DNA of 64,000 nt from Petaurus breviceps papuanus. Lineage: Eukaryota; Chordata; Mammalia; Diprotodontia; Petauridae. Positions 1-10,639 of this stretch are shown here, piece after piece; position 1 is the first letter of the stretch; each line of letters opens with the position of its first letter. The translations under genes and the position numbers were made by a program. The DNA is taken from the NCBI GenBank assembly GCA_028583685.1, contig JAMXIF010000048.1, forward strand, positions 25,611,173 through 25,675,172. The letters run 5' to 3'. The notes beneath the pieces are model-generated. The model saw only the letters and a list, made by a program, of their open reading frames with translations. It did no database searches and was not told the origin of the DNA.

Positions 1-277
1 AATGCTTTACTTTTTAGGGAACTAGCTATTGTGATTGGTGAAGATTTCTCATAAATATAATTTCATTTCCTATTATTTACATCAGTAGGGAAGAAGTTGA
101 AGAATGTATTTGGAACTTAGAGTACTTTGACCATTCTTCTTATTTCCTAGCAGGTTCTAGGAATCTAATTTTTTCTTATCGCTAAAAATTATAGCCCACA
201 TTTATATATTATATTCTGGTTAACAAAATATTTACCTTACAGCAACCTTGTGAAGTATATAATACAGATATTATTCC

Positions 278-450
278 ACAGAATCTCAGAGTTGGAAGGC
301 ACCTCAGGCCATCTAGTAGAGCCTGCACCTCAGTGGGAATCTTCTTATAGATGAGGAAATTGAGGCATAGAAGAGGTAAAATTGCTTGCTTAGAGTCATC
401 TGTTTAAAAAGTGTTAGAGCCATTTCTTTTATGCTGCACTCACTGTCTCT
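278..450 (-). repeat. MIR/THER1-type SINE, minus strand
   Basis: The stretch reads 'ctcagagttggaagg' followed by 'agatgaggaaattgaggca', the reverse complement of the conserved MIR core. It is diverged and has no clear target duplication. The first ~250 bases of the window are AT-rich and show nothing recognisable. Confidence 0.55.
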
Positions 451-701
451 CTATGGGAAGAATACACAGTCACATAGTACATGCTATGTACTTTATAAAT
501 TGCTCTGCTCTCTGGCCACTGTCTCTACCTCTAAACCCTACCTACATTCTGGTGGTCATAAAGGGGAACTAGTGAGAATGTGGATAATTCAGTAGGAATT
601 CATCACCATAACTAGATTTTTAAAAAGCATATTTTACTAAGATTATTATGTTAATAGTGACATTATTGTATGTTAAGAACAAGAGTATTATTATTATTAT
701 T

Positions 702-847
702 TTGCTTTTTGGAGGGCAATTGGGGTTGTGACTTGTCGAAAGTCACACAACTAGTTTTTGTGTTAAGTGTCTGAGGTTGGATTTGAGCTCAGGTCCGCCT
801 GACTCCAGGGCCGGTGCTGTATTCACTGTGGCACCTAGCTGCCCCTA
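702..847 (-). mobile_element. Marsupial tRNA-derived SINE, minus strand
   Basis: The reverse complement carries a 5' head 'ggggcagctaggtgcc', a box B-like 'gagctcaaatcc' and the 'caattgccctcc' tail. It is flanked by TTATTA-rich sequence that probably contains the target duplication. Confidence 0.85.
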
Positions 848-1558
848 TTATTATTTTTAATGTAGCTTAATTAGCGTTTTGTTTCATATTCGGAAATTTT
901 TTATTTTATTAATATGATTGGTTATGGTGTGTGCTATCCACTAATGCTTCATGCCTTGGTACGTAGTTTCATGTGATACTGTTGCAAAAAACAAAATACA
1001 AAACCCAACTCCTTGAACTATTTATTATCTAGTGATAAATTTTGGTGATAAGCCTCCATGCATTTAGTTAGGCTGATTCTTGGAGATACATAGTTTATCT
1101 CTGAACCTTTGCTCATAACCTTTCCTTCTTGCTTAGGACATGCTAAAGCTTGTGGTTCTGTGGGCATAGCCTTTAAGAATCATAGTCAGCTCCATACCAT
1201 GATGAGGTGAGCCTTAGTGGTACAGGCTGGTTAATGTGGGAACAGTTTTATTGTAGTATAATTTAATTTGATGCCTATATATTATTTTTCTTCCAAATGA
1301 TAAATCATGGTGTCTGCTCTTAACCTTTGTACTGTAGTTTCTAAAAATGTTTTAGTCTAAATTTTCACAGCTTTTTTGGGACCTTGAAGGCAATTCAGAG
1401 AGCCCTTTCTCCTCCCAAATCCATATAATGAAGTTACTTTGGCTTAAAAAACTCCACACTAGGATATTAAGTGATGGCCAAAAAACAATCAAGGGCATTG
1501 TAGATGGTTTGTGCAAATGCTTCAAAATGATCAGCAGGGAGTAGTTTGATAGTGAGGA
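848..1558. other. Unannotated intronic stretch
   Basis: AT-rich sequence with no ORF, splice-flanked exon or repeat that I can recognise. Confidence 0.5.
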
Positions 1559-2344
1559 TACCGTGTTTCCCCGATAATAAGACACTGTCTTATTATTTTT
1601 TTTGGACAGAAAAACACCAGAGGGATTATTTTCAGGGGAGGGCTTATTTTAATGAACATTGACAGCAATTTTAATAAACAAGTAAATGTGAACAAAAAAA
1701 TGTACCTTTATTCAATAAGCAAATCACTGGGGAAGAACAGGATGACGCGCTCACTGCTGCAGCTCTGATTGGATGCAGCTCGGAGCGCGGCGTGCGTTTC
1801 ACGGGGGGGGGGGGGGGGGGACGGTGCATACAGAGGTGTAATAGGAATGCAAATTTGGAAGCTCTTCCCTGTGCCTAGGCTAAAGTGCACCTGAAACCTG
1901 GGGTGGGAGGCTTGTTTTTCAGTAGATACTTTTTGATTGGCCAGTGGGTCCAAAAGGTTGTTACATTCTCTGAGCCAGGAGAAGGCTATATAAGCCCTGA
2001 TGTGTAGCTTTGTTTTGGGACTCACTTTGAGAAGTGTTCTGTGATTTGATCTGAATTCTGGTAAGCCGTTGTTGAGAGTCCCCCGGCTTTGAAAAACCCA
2101 GATGTGGAAACCCAGATGTTGACTGGATTCAAGAACCTGTGTGAGCAGCCACCCTAGGGACTCCAGGGTGCTTGCTGCTACAAGAGGGTACCGTAATGTA
2201 GCGTGTAGTGCAGGGGATCACCTTCACTACAGTAGCAATCTCAATAGGGCTTATTTTCGGAGGAGGGCTTATTTTAGAGGAATCTTACACAGTAAGGGGA
2301 GGGCTTATTTTCGGGATAGGTCTTATTATCAGGGAAACACGGTA
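1559..2344. mobile_element. Non-autonomous TIR DNA transposon with TA target duplication
   Basis: The 23-bp terminal inverted repeats lie at 1561-1583 and 2320-2342; they start CCGTGTTTCC and match at 22 of 23 positions. A TA dinucleotide flanks both ends (1559-1560, 2343-2344), which fits a Tc1/mariner-like target duplication. Variants of the subterminal motif 'gggcttattttc' recur next to both ends (1629-1660, 2248-2320). No transposase frame exists, so it would depend on a partner element. The middle (about 1700-2230) is unlike the ends: CpG-rich, with a homopolymer of about 18 G and promoter-like motifs. The family is not resolved; hAT and piggyBac are disfavoured because no 8-bp or TTAA duplication is seen. 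Confidence 0.75.
1755..2070 (+). promoter_or_regulatory. Promoter-like cargo inside the TIR element
   Basis: Two inverted CCAAT boxes (ATTGG near 1768 and 1936) are followed by a TATA box 'ctatataag' at 1986-1994 and then a donor-like 'ctggtaag' near 2058. The spacing of CCAAT about 50 bp upstream of TATA is typical of a polymerase II promoter. It could be a captured host promoter plus the start of an exon, or an old LTR fragment trapped in the element. Activity is inferred only. Confidence 0.3.
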
Positions 2345-2565
2345 CTTGAACAGATGCACAGGAAGGGAAATGTCAAATAAAGAGACATTCATAAAAAATG
2401 TACAAGAAATAAATTTATTATTTTAGAGAGTGTTTAATAGCAGTTTAACAGCCTTTACTGACAGGCACTAATTCCCAAGCTTAGCACTTATCCAGAAAAT
2501 TAGGAATTTGGGGACTCTGCCAGAACCTGAGTCTGGTCTTTGGTATAGTTCTTATGTTTTGTTCA

Positions 2566-2699
2566 AGTCATAATGTGTATTCATTTATGTTACACGAAAA
2601 TTAAGTGACTTTTCTTGCATTCAGTATAAGGAATTATCAGTCATAACGTACATTCATTTATGTTACACAAAAACCAAAGTGACTTTTCTTGCATTTCAA
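2566..2699. repeat. Two-copy tandem duplication, period 73 bp
   Basis: A unit starting 'agtcataatg' at 2566 recurs at 2639 as 'agtcataacg', both running through 'attcatttatgttacac' and 'gtgacttttcttgcatt'. Divergence between copies is modest, so the duplication is not recent. Confidence 0.8.
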
Positions 2700-2870
2700 C
2701 TCTCAGTGGAAATTACGTTTTAGTTAACTGTTTTATTTGGGGAAGAATTTCTTCCAACCTTAGTTTGGAGCATGTAGTTGTAGAGGTAATAAAAAATGTA
2801 GCTGCACCAGGATTAAACTGCAATTATTCTCTATAGTATGAATGTGTCTCCTAAGAAAAATCAGTTTTTT

Positions 2871-3032
2871 GGGTTGGCTATATGGCACAATGAATAGAGC
2901 ACTGACCCTGGAGTCAGGAGGACCTGAGTTCAAAATCGGCCTCAGACATGTAATACAAAAAACTAGCCATGTGACCTTGGGCAAGTCACTTAACCTCAAT
3001 TGCCTTATCTCCCCCCCCTCCAAGAAGCAAAA
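2871..3032 (+). mobile_element. Marsupial tRNA-derived SINE, plus strand
   Basis: Head 'gttggctatatggcac', box B 'gagttcaaaatcgg', tail 'cacttaacctcaattgcc' and an A-rich end. Imperfect flanking repeats 'aaaatcagtttttt' and 'aaaatcaatttttc' look like the target duplication. Confidence 0.85.
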
Positions 3033-3769
3033 AAAAAAATCAATTTTTCTCATTTTAAAACCATGTGAATTTGCATCAAATGTTACAAATGCTGGAAACT
3101 TCTATAGGGTGCTGTTTATCTTTGATTTCAAAGGCTAAGTTTCAGTGGAGCCATGATTTTGTGGGCATAGCTATTCTATACCCTATTATCTTGGGTGATT
3201 ATTGTCTATATTGTTCTCTAAATCTTGCAGATTTTTCTCTGATTAAGAAAAAAATTTTTGGTAGATATTAATGCACCCTTCAAGCTGTCCCTTTGTTATT
3301 TCTCACTTCTAGGTGCCAATTATGCCTTCAAAGAAAGAGAGAAATGGAAACAGTTGGATAAATTTTAAAATACAGTATTTACTTGCTGATGAAGGGAAAA
3401 AAGTCCATTAGAACCAGAAAATGAACTTGTTCATGTGTAGGGTGAAGAAAACCCCAGAACTGTTTGAATTTCTACTCCTAGATCATGTAATTGCTTTTGC
3501 CATAGTAGCTATTACCTCAGACAAACTGAAGGTTTAATTACTAGATTGGTGATTTCTTTCTGCAGTATACAAATAGGAAAAACACCACCATAGAAGTTAA
3601 TTAAACAAACTCTCCCACTCTAACTTACTCCCTCTCTTATTCTCCATGTGTTGTGTGTCTTACCTCTTTTTTTCAAGTTGTTCAGTTAGAATGTAATTAG
3701 GTGTTGGCAGTGCTAGATTTTTGTCCTGTAAAGTCAACTACTTAAAAAGTTTAAAACTGCTGCCACCCT
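3033..3769. other. Unannotated intronic stretch
   Basis: No exon, ORF or recognisable repeat seen. Confidence 0.45.
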
Positions 3770-3965
3770 TTTTAAAAATTTTTTTCAAATGCTTTATTAA
3801 TTTCTGATTTACATCATTCATTTCTGCCAGATTTTGAGTTACAAATTTTCTCCCCGTTTTTCCCCTACTTACCGCCCCAAAATAGCAGTCCCACAGGATA
3901 TCCCCTCCTCCAATCTGCTCTCTCCTATATTTTCTCCCATACCCCTACTCCTGCCACTCTTAAGA
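3770..3965 (-). mobile_element. L1 3' end fragment, minus strand
   Basis: T-rich start, then 'gagttacaaattttctcccc' and a pyrimidine-rich run with 'cagtcccac'. This is the reverse complement of a marsupial L1 3'UTR like that at 63690-64000. Strongly 5' truncated and diverged. Confidence 0.45.
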
Positions 3966-4544
3966 TACTTTATTTTGGGGGCAATAACTGTATTGTTTGC
4001 ATAATTTAGAGATATGAAATTGACTTAGCCATTTTCTGGAGAAAAAAATGTCCTATCTTAGGAACTCTTTATTAATGCATTAGAAAACTTTTATTGGCTG
4101 CCATTTTGTTTTCACCAGAAATAAAATTAAATTTTTCCTTTAGGCTATTATAGTGTACCAAATTTAGTTAAAATCAATTAGTTCTCTTAAAAATTAGTAC
4201 TGACTCAACCGACACAATGAAAAATGAGAAATACTAAGCTTTGGATAAGAGAGACAGAGATTACATGTTATTGAGTCAATAATTGGTTAGGAATATTTGT
4301 CTTTTCCAGTCCTTTTATTTATAAAAATAGACTGTATTGCTTTTGTCACATTATTTAACATTTTGAGCTTCTTAGTATGGTTTATAATTATCTAATTTAT
4401 GAAGTTGCAAAGATTTATGTATATTTTATTTCAAGTAAACACTCTCTTGAAGTTTTTGGAAAATTTTCCAGTCACAGGTGATATTATTTAGATTCATGGG
4501 GCTCTACACCTCTAGTATAAGAGTCTTCTGTATATTAGTATCAA
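3966..4544. other. Unannotated intronic stretch
   Basis: AT-rich, nothing recognised. Confidence 0.45.
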
Positions 4545-4740
4545 GGAAGTTTTTGGATGTGGTAGAAGGGATACTACAGGCGTTCAGCAAACCTAGGTTC
4601 TACTGCTTTCTCTGGCACTATCTAGTTATGGAGAAATCACTTCACCTTTTGGGGGCATCTTCTGGCACTCAGTTTCCTCACTATAAAACTGAAGGGGTTG
4701 ATTTGGATGATTCCTAAAGTTTTTTCCTTCTCAGAAATTC
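4545..4740 (+). repeat. MIR-type SINE, plus strand
   Basis: The core reads 'gttatggagaaatcacttcacc' then 'cagtttcctcactataaaac', matching the MIR pattern of 'tcacttaacctc...cctcagtttcctcatctgtaaaatg'. Old copy. Confidence 0.6.
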
Positions 4741-4833
4741 TATAACTACTACTTTGGGTTTTTTCTTCTTCCTCATTCCACCAAAATGATTATAGTCTGT
4801 TTTTTGCTTCTTTCTTTGAAAGTTAAGCTTTTT

Positions 4834-5002
4834 GGGGCAGCCAGGTGGTGCAGTGAGTAAGAGCGCCAGCCCCAGAGTTGGGAGACCTGGGATTGGTTCC
4901 GGGTTCAGATACTTAACACCCACACAAAATAACTGGCCACGTAACTTTGAGCAAGTTACTTAACCCCAATTGCTTAGGGGTGGCCAGGTAGTGCAGGTGG
5001 TG
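4834..5002 (+). mobile_element. Dimeric marsupial SINE, second unit truncated
   Basis: A full first monomer (4834-4976, ending 'ccaattgctta') joins a second head 'ggggtggccaggtagtgc' that stops after about 26 bases. The join without a poly-A linker matches the complete dimers at 12055-12358 and 13735-14038. A SINE in the opposite direction follows at once. Confidence 0.75.
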
Positions 5003-5160
5003 TTTTTTTTTTTTTTTTTAAGCAATTGGGGTTAAGTAACTTGCTTAAGGTTACACGGCCAGTTATTTCTGGGTGTGGTGCTGAGTGTCTGAGCCCGGGA
5101 TTCGACCTGCAGGTCATCCCAACACTGGAGCCAGTGCTCACTGAGCCACCTGGCCACCCC
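5003..5160 (-). mobile_element. Marsupial SINE monomer, minus strand
   Basis: Poly-T start, then 'aagcaattggggttaag' through 'gccacctggccacccc'. Its sequence is of the second-monomer type of the dimer. It lies head-on against the truncated dimer, so it is either a separate insertion or an inverted part of the same event. Confidence 0.8.
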
Positions 5161-5176
5161 TTTTTTTTTTTTTTTT

Positions 5177-6355
5177 GAGCCTCTTTTGCCATTTGAGTTA
5201 GTATATTTTTAAGGTGATATTTTCCTCAGTCAGGTTGTTGATTCTCATTTCATGATTTTCTTGCCTCGTTCTCATTTCTCTTCCCAGTTTTTCCTCCACT
5301 TCTCTCATTTGAATTTTCAAAATTCTTCTTAAGGTCCTCTATGGCCTGTAACCAGCTCATATTTTTCTTTGAAGCTTTTGGTGCAGGAGTTCTGAGTTCA
5401 CTGTCTTCCTTCTGTTCCATGCTTTGATCCTTTTTGTCCCCAAAATAGGAGTCTAATGTCAGATTGCTCTCCTTGCTTTGTTTCCTTTGCTTGGTCATGT
5501 TGCTACTCAATTATTTGACTTTTGAGCTTTTTGCCACAGTAGAACTTTGCTACCAGAGAGGGGAGCTTTGTTCCAAATTGCTGGGGTTTTCTCAGCTGCT
5601 GGAGCTATTAGTTGAGTGCCCTCTCTGAAGTCTCTATAATACTAAAGATAGAGGTTTTTCTAACACTATAATAGGATAAAAAGAGATTTAAATCTAAAAA
5701 GTCAATTCTTTTACTTAAAAAAATAGTTTCTATTATAAGAATTAGTATGTAAGAATAAGTCCTGCTCTACTTCATAGAAAAAATGTCTCTAAACAAACTT
5801 TGGAGCTACAGAACCAACTGCTCTGGCAAGCTGGTCACGCACCCCAGGACCTCCACCGTAGACTGAATTCCAGATCCAAGCAGGTTAAAGCAAGAGCAAT
5901 TACTCCTCAGAGTGGTTACTTGGTTCCCCTACAATCTGCAGGCCAGGAGCTCTGCAGCAGCCATGTGGCGGTGGCTGCATAGCTGCCATGCCTTAGCTAC
6001 TTCTCCCTCCAGGGGGCAAAGGCCAGACCGCACTCCCGAACTGCTGGTTTTCAAAGTCCACACTGCACTGACCTCTCACTTTGTCCTTTACATCTGTGGG
6101 TTGATAATTCTTAAAACTGCCACAGCTGCTGGTGATCTGAAGTCTCTCCAGCTGGTGGCTTGTTGTGGCTGTCCTAAGGCTAAAACCTCTGGATTATGTG
6201 GGACTGGGCTGGGCTCCCAGAGCGCTGCGTTGGCCCCTTCCTGCCGGCTTACCTGACCGTCTTCAGTGGGAAGTTAGCTTTTCTGTGTCATTTTGTTGGT
6301 TCTGTAGCTTCGAAGTTTGTTTAGAGACATTTTTTCTATGAAGTGGAGTAGGACT
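5177..6355 (-). mobile_element. L1/HAL1 5' half: ORF1 start and 5'UTR, minus strand
   Basis: Reading leftwards on the minus strand, 6355-5510 is a 5'UTR homologous to 24480-25120 (shared 'ctctggcaagctgg', 'gatccaagcaggttaaagc'). It leads into an ORF1 start at 5250-5498 (MTKQRKQSKES, then SYFGDKKDQSMEQKEDSELR). ORF1 is cut off where the 5003-5160 SINE begins. The 5'UTR is interrupted at about 5632 by an inverted copy of its own 5' tip plus adjoining sequence. Confidence 0.8.
5635..5818. repeat. Left arm of a large inverted repeat
   Basis: This arm pairs with 6295-6477. By eye about 178 of 184 positions match, with one single-base length difference. The arm contains the L1/HAL1 5' tip ('ctctaaacaaactttggagc') plus about 125 bp of AT-rich sequence that adjoins it on the other side. 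The loop is 476 bp. Confidence 0.9.
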
Positions 6356-6477
6356 TATTCTTACATACTAATTCTTATAATAGAAACTATTTTTTAAGTA
6401 AAAGAATTGACTTTTTAGATTTAAATCTCTTTTTATCCTATTATAGTGTTAGGAAAACCTCTATCTTTAGTATTATA
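6295..6477. repeat. Right arm of a large inverted repeat
   Basis: Reverse complement of 5635-5818. Here the L1/HAL1 5' tip is in its expected place next to the rest of the 5'UTR, so this arm looks like the original and the left arm like the copy. Confidence 0.9.
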
Positions 6478-6564
6478 ACAGGTGAAAAAATATGCCTACG
6501 ATTTAATGTTCTTTCTGCCCATAATCCATTATCATTTTACCTTGGTTTAGCTGTTTTATTAAGA

Positions 6565-6805
6565 AAATAACTTGTTATAATTTAAAGAGCAGAAGATGTG
6601 GAATCAGAACTTGGTTTTGATTCCAGGTGTTGTCACTTACTAGCCATGTGACTCTGGTCAAGTCACTTAAACTATAAGCTTCAGTTTCCTCATGTGTAAA
6701 ATGGATATAATAATATTAGTATTCCTTGTCTTAAAAAGTTGTTTTCAGGAAAGTTCTTTGTAAATCTTAATGTGTTATAGAAATGTGAGCTGTTATTATT
6801 AAATT
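6565..6805 (+). repeat. MIR/THER1 CORE-SINE, plus strand
   Basis: Nearly full length: 'tagccatgtgactctggtca', 'agtttcctcatgtgtaaaatg' and the 3' tail 'gaaatgtgagctgttattatt'. Confidence 0.75.
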
Positions 6806-6839
6806 TTGATTGCTTTAGCTATTCTTATGGTGATGAGTC

Positions 6840-7106
6840 TCTGATTTTCCTAAAGCATAGGTTTGTTCATGTCACCAGCCCCTCCTAATTCCAGTGTTTC
6901 TCTATTACCTTTACTGGTTATGAAAAATTTTTCATAACCTGACCTTTTCCTACCTTTTCAGTCCTTTATATTACTGCCCTTCACATATTCTGCAATCCAA
7001 CCATACTTGTCTTTTTGTTGTTTTTTTATACAGAACACATTATTTGTTATCTTTTGAGCCTTTATACTAGCTGTCTACACCTAGAATGATATCTCTCCTC
7101 AACTCT
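6840..7106 (+). repeat. L2 fragment, plus strand
   Basis: Pyrimidine-rich text such as 'cttcacatattctgcaatcc' and 'cacctagaatgatatctctc' resembles the L2 3' region. It abuts a minus-strand L2 fragment. Diverged. Confidence 0.45.
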
Positions 7107-7430
7107 GTCTCTAGGAAAATCACTTTGGCTGTCATATGGAAGATGGACTGAAGTGGAGACCAAATAGGAGGCTATTGTAGTAGACTAGTTGAGAGGTGAT
7201 GAGAATCTGAACTAGTGTGGTGGGTTTGTTTGCTTTTTTGCTTTTTGGAGGGCAATTTGGGGTTAAGTGACTTGCCCAAGGTCACATGGCTAATTTTTGT
7301 GTTGTGTCTGAGGCCGGATTTGAACTCAGGTCCTCCTGACTCCAGGACCAGTGCTCTATTCACTGCACCACCTAGCCGCCCCTAATGTGGTAGTTTTATG
7401 AGTAAAGAGAAGGGATGGATATAGAAATAC
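7107..7430 (-). repeat. L2 fragment, minus strand, split by a SINE
   Basis: The phrases 'aaaatcactttggctg', 'gatggactgaagtggagacc' and 'aggaggctattgtagtag' match the same part of the L2 copies at 8130 and 32840. Confidence 0.65.
7228..7381 (-). mobile_element. Marsupial SINE, minus strand, inside L2
   Basis: Complete head-to-tail copy ('gagggcaatttggggttaag' to 'caccacctagccgcccc'). Target duplication of 16 bp with two or three differences: 7212-7227 and 7382-7397. Confidence 0.9.
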
Positions 7431-7589
7431 TGTGATTGTGATAGGCATTTAATAAATATTTACTATTCTAAGAGATCTTATGACATAGTGTTTTATACTA
7501 GAATATAGTAGGTTGTGGAAATTAAATAAGTTGAGGAACCAGGAGATTAGAATATTTGAGGGAATATCAACATATATGTCAAAGTCAAT

Positions 7590-9080
7590 CAGTTAACGTT
7601 TATTGAATGCCTGGTGTTGTGTCAGATACTCGTTTAGGATTTAGGATACAGAGAAAAGCAAAAAACAGTCTATGCTCTCGATAAGCTCACTGTCTAATAG
7701 AGGAGACAACACAAAAATGACTGTGCACAAATAGGACGTAGACAGCTTCTGTTGGAGATGATCAGCAGAAGAAATTAAGAAAACTAGAATTGGGGGGGGG
7801 CAGGAAAGTTTTACTGTAGAAAATGGGATTTCAACTGAGATTTGAAGGAAGCCAGAGAATCCAGGAAGTAGAGATAAGAAAGGAGGACATTCCAGGTATG
7901 GGGGCCAGCTAGTGAACATGCCCAGAGCAAGGAGATGGAAGGTCTGGTGGGAGGGACTGCAAGAAGGCCAGTGTCACTGGATTTCAGAGTATGTGGGGGA
8001 GGTGTAAAGTATAAGAAGAATAGAAGGGTTATGAGAGACTTTGAACACTAACCAGAGAATTTTTTTATTTGATCCTGGAGGTATTAGGGAGCCACTGATG
8101 TTTATTGACATGGTCATACCTACACTTTAAGAAAATCACTTTTACAGCTGAGTGGAGGATGGATGGGAGTGGCGAGGGACTTATGGTGAAGTATTATAGT
8201 AGTCTATGCTTGAGGTGATGAGTCCTGAACTAGGGTGGTGGCGTAGAAGAGAGAAGAGAGCATATATGAAAGATGTTATGAAGTTAAAATTAGCAACAGA
8301 TAAGGAATGGAGGAGGTGAGAGAGTGAGAATTCAAAGATGAAACCTTGGCTGCTTGCCTGAGTGACTTAGAGGATAATGGTATCTTCAACAGTAATAAGG
8401 GAGTTGAGAAGAGGACTTGAAGAAGAAAAATATTGAGTTCAGTTTTAGCAATGTTTAAGATATCTATAGAAAATCCAGTTTGAGATGTCTAATAGGCAGT
8501 TAGAGAGATGACTGAGGTCAGCAGAGAGGTTAGGAGTGGATAAATAGATTTGAGTACCATCAGCATAAAGCAGATAATTGAATCCATGGCAGCTGATGAG
8601 ATCACCAAGTGAAATGGTATAGAGGGAGAAGAGAAGAAGGTACAGAACAGAGCTCTGGGAGGATATCCATGATTAGAAGGCATAGTCTGAATGAGCAAAA
8701 GAAACTGTGAAGGAGCAGTCAGGTAGGAGGGGAGAACCAGGAAAGAGGAATGTCACAAAAACCTAGAAAGAAAAGAGTTTCTAGGAGAAAAGAGGGTGAT
8801 TGACAGTGTCAAAGTCTGCAGAGAGGTTAAGAATGATAGAAGTTGAAAAAAGATTTGTCAGATTTGGCAATTAAGAATTCATTGGCAACTTGAGAGCACT
8901 TTTAGTCTCTTAGATGTTGGGGTGGAGAGGGAAATTGAATGAAGCACTGAACTCATTGAGAAAGGAGGGAGAATATTCTGGGAGTTAATAGCTATCAGCT
9001 GCCAAGACCTAATTGGGGTGATTAATTTGGATACAATGAACTTAAAAGGAATGGAACACTTTGGTGACTTGGTTGGTGTT
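7590..9080 (-). mobile_element. L2 LINE, minus strand, 3' half
   Basis: Starts at the L2 3' end ('aatcagttaacgtttattga') and runs into ORF2. The reverse-strand reading at 8489-8698 resembles the reverse transcriptase around the G-V-P-Q-G and YADD motifs in degraded form. An internal stretch present in the 32.4-36.1 kb copy is missing near 8900. Many changes; ancient. Confidence 0.75.
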
Positions 9081-9189
9081 TAGATTTTTATTCTGAAGCT
9101 GAAGTATCATTTTTGAAAATTCTAATTGTTGATAAAACTTTAAAAAGCTAAGCAGTTGAAAGAGAGGATAACTTCTTGACATAGTTCAA

Positions 9190-9560
9190 CTTTCATTATG
9201 CAAAGAAAAATCTCTGTTACTGACCTCCTTGATACATATGCCTAGCAGTGGAAATTCAGGGCTAAAAGATGTGGGCATTTTATTGCAACTTTCATGTAGT
9301 CCAGTAACTCTTAAATTATCTCTTTTTGACATTTCTAGGTCAGTTGTTTTTCCAATGAGATATTTAACATTTTCTTTTATTTTTTCATTCTTTTGACTTA
9401 GTTTTCTTGTTTCTTGATGTCTCATGGAATCATAAGCTTCCACTTGCCCAATTCTAATTTTTAAGGATTGATTTTCTTTATCGAGCTTGTGTACTTCTTT
9501 TTCCATTTGGCCAAATCTACTTTTTAAGGACTTGTTTCCCTTCAGTGGTTCCAAGAAGTT
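9190..9560 (-). mobile_element. L1/HAL1 ORF1 fragment (coiled coil), minus strand
   Basis: The reverse strand encodes KSLKSRFGQMEKEVHKLDKEN, then IRIGQVEAYDSMRHQE and VKYLIGKTTDLE. These match the coiled coil and the start of the RNA-binding domain of ORF1p in the 23.4-24.4 kb HAL1. It has fewer coiled-coil repeats than that copy and is truncated at both ends. The next 450 bases hold nothing recognised. Confidence 0.75.
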
Positions 9561-10034
9561 TTAGCATTCATAGCGCCCACACCCCAGTAAACCCTATCAG
9601 CAGACAGGCTAAACTAGGCTGAGGGTAATGAATTGGCCTCAAACCTGTTGGTTAGTTAGGGGGATGTCTAAAGGAAGCACCTAGTAAATATTTGTTAAAT
9701 TTAAAGGTTTTTTTTCTGCACTTGTTGGTATGATTTATTATGTTTATTTTACTGGTTTTCAAAGTCCTTACGTTTCTTATTATCCTTCTTGTCTGTGACT
9801 GGTAATTTTTTATATGTACTGCTATATTCTGTCTCAGGTATTTTACTTAGTATTTTTATGTCAATATTCATTAATGATTTTGGTCCATAGTCTTCTTTTC
9901 AATTAAAACTTTATTTTACCCTCTAGAAACCATATGTTTCTATGTTTTTGAAATAGTCTATATTGCATAGAAGTTATTGTCAAATTTTCTTGTGACTCTA
10001 TCTAGATGTAGGGCCATTACATAGAAATTTTCCT

Positions 10035-10625
10035 TATTTTAAAAAAAGTTTTGTTTTCAACATTCACTTACATAAGTTTTAAATTTTCTCCCTCTCCCCT
10101 CCCTCCTCTGTCCCCAAGATGGCATGCAATCTGATATAGGATGTACACATACATTCCCATTAAACATGCTTTCACATTAGTCATGTTGCATAGAAGAGCC
10201 AGAACAAATAGGAGGAACCACAAGAAAGAAAAAAAAACCAAAATAGACAAAAAAAAAAAAGAAAATAGTATGCTTCACTCTGTACTCAGACTCCATGGTT
10301 CTTTCTCTGGATATGGATGGCATTTTCCATCTTGAGTTCTTTGGAGTTTTTTAGGTCCTTGCATTGCTGAGAAGGACCAAGTCTATCAAAGTCAGTCATC
10401 ATACACTGTGGCTGTTACTGTGTGCAGAGTTCTCTTGGTTCTGCTCCCCTCACTCAGAATTAGTTCATATAAGTCTGTAGGTTTTTCTGAAGTCGGCTTG
10501 CTCATCATTTCTTATAGCAAAATAGTATTCCATTGCATTCATAAACCACAACTTGTTCAGCCATTCCCCAGTTGATGGGCATCCTCTCAGTTTCTAGTTC
10601 TTGGCTACCACAGAAAGATAGAGCT
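10035..10625 (-). mobile_element. L1 3' end, minus strand
   Basis: The reverse complement of the L1 end seen at 14480-15060: 'ccattccccagttgatgggc', 'gcaaaatagtattccattgc' and the pyrimidine-rich 3'UTR 'ctccctctcccctccctcc'. 5' truncated. Confidence 0.8.
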
Positions 10626-10639
10626 TTTCTTTAATGGCC

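Noticed and set aside
1740-1830. CpG-rich spot as the SCAI promoter or exon 1
   Set aside because: It lies within a TIR-bounded transposon and shows no reading frame like the basic, proline-rich N-terminus expected for SCAI exon 1.
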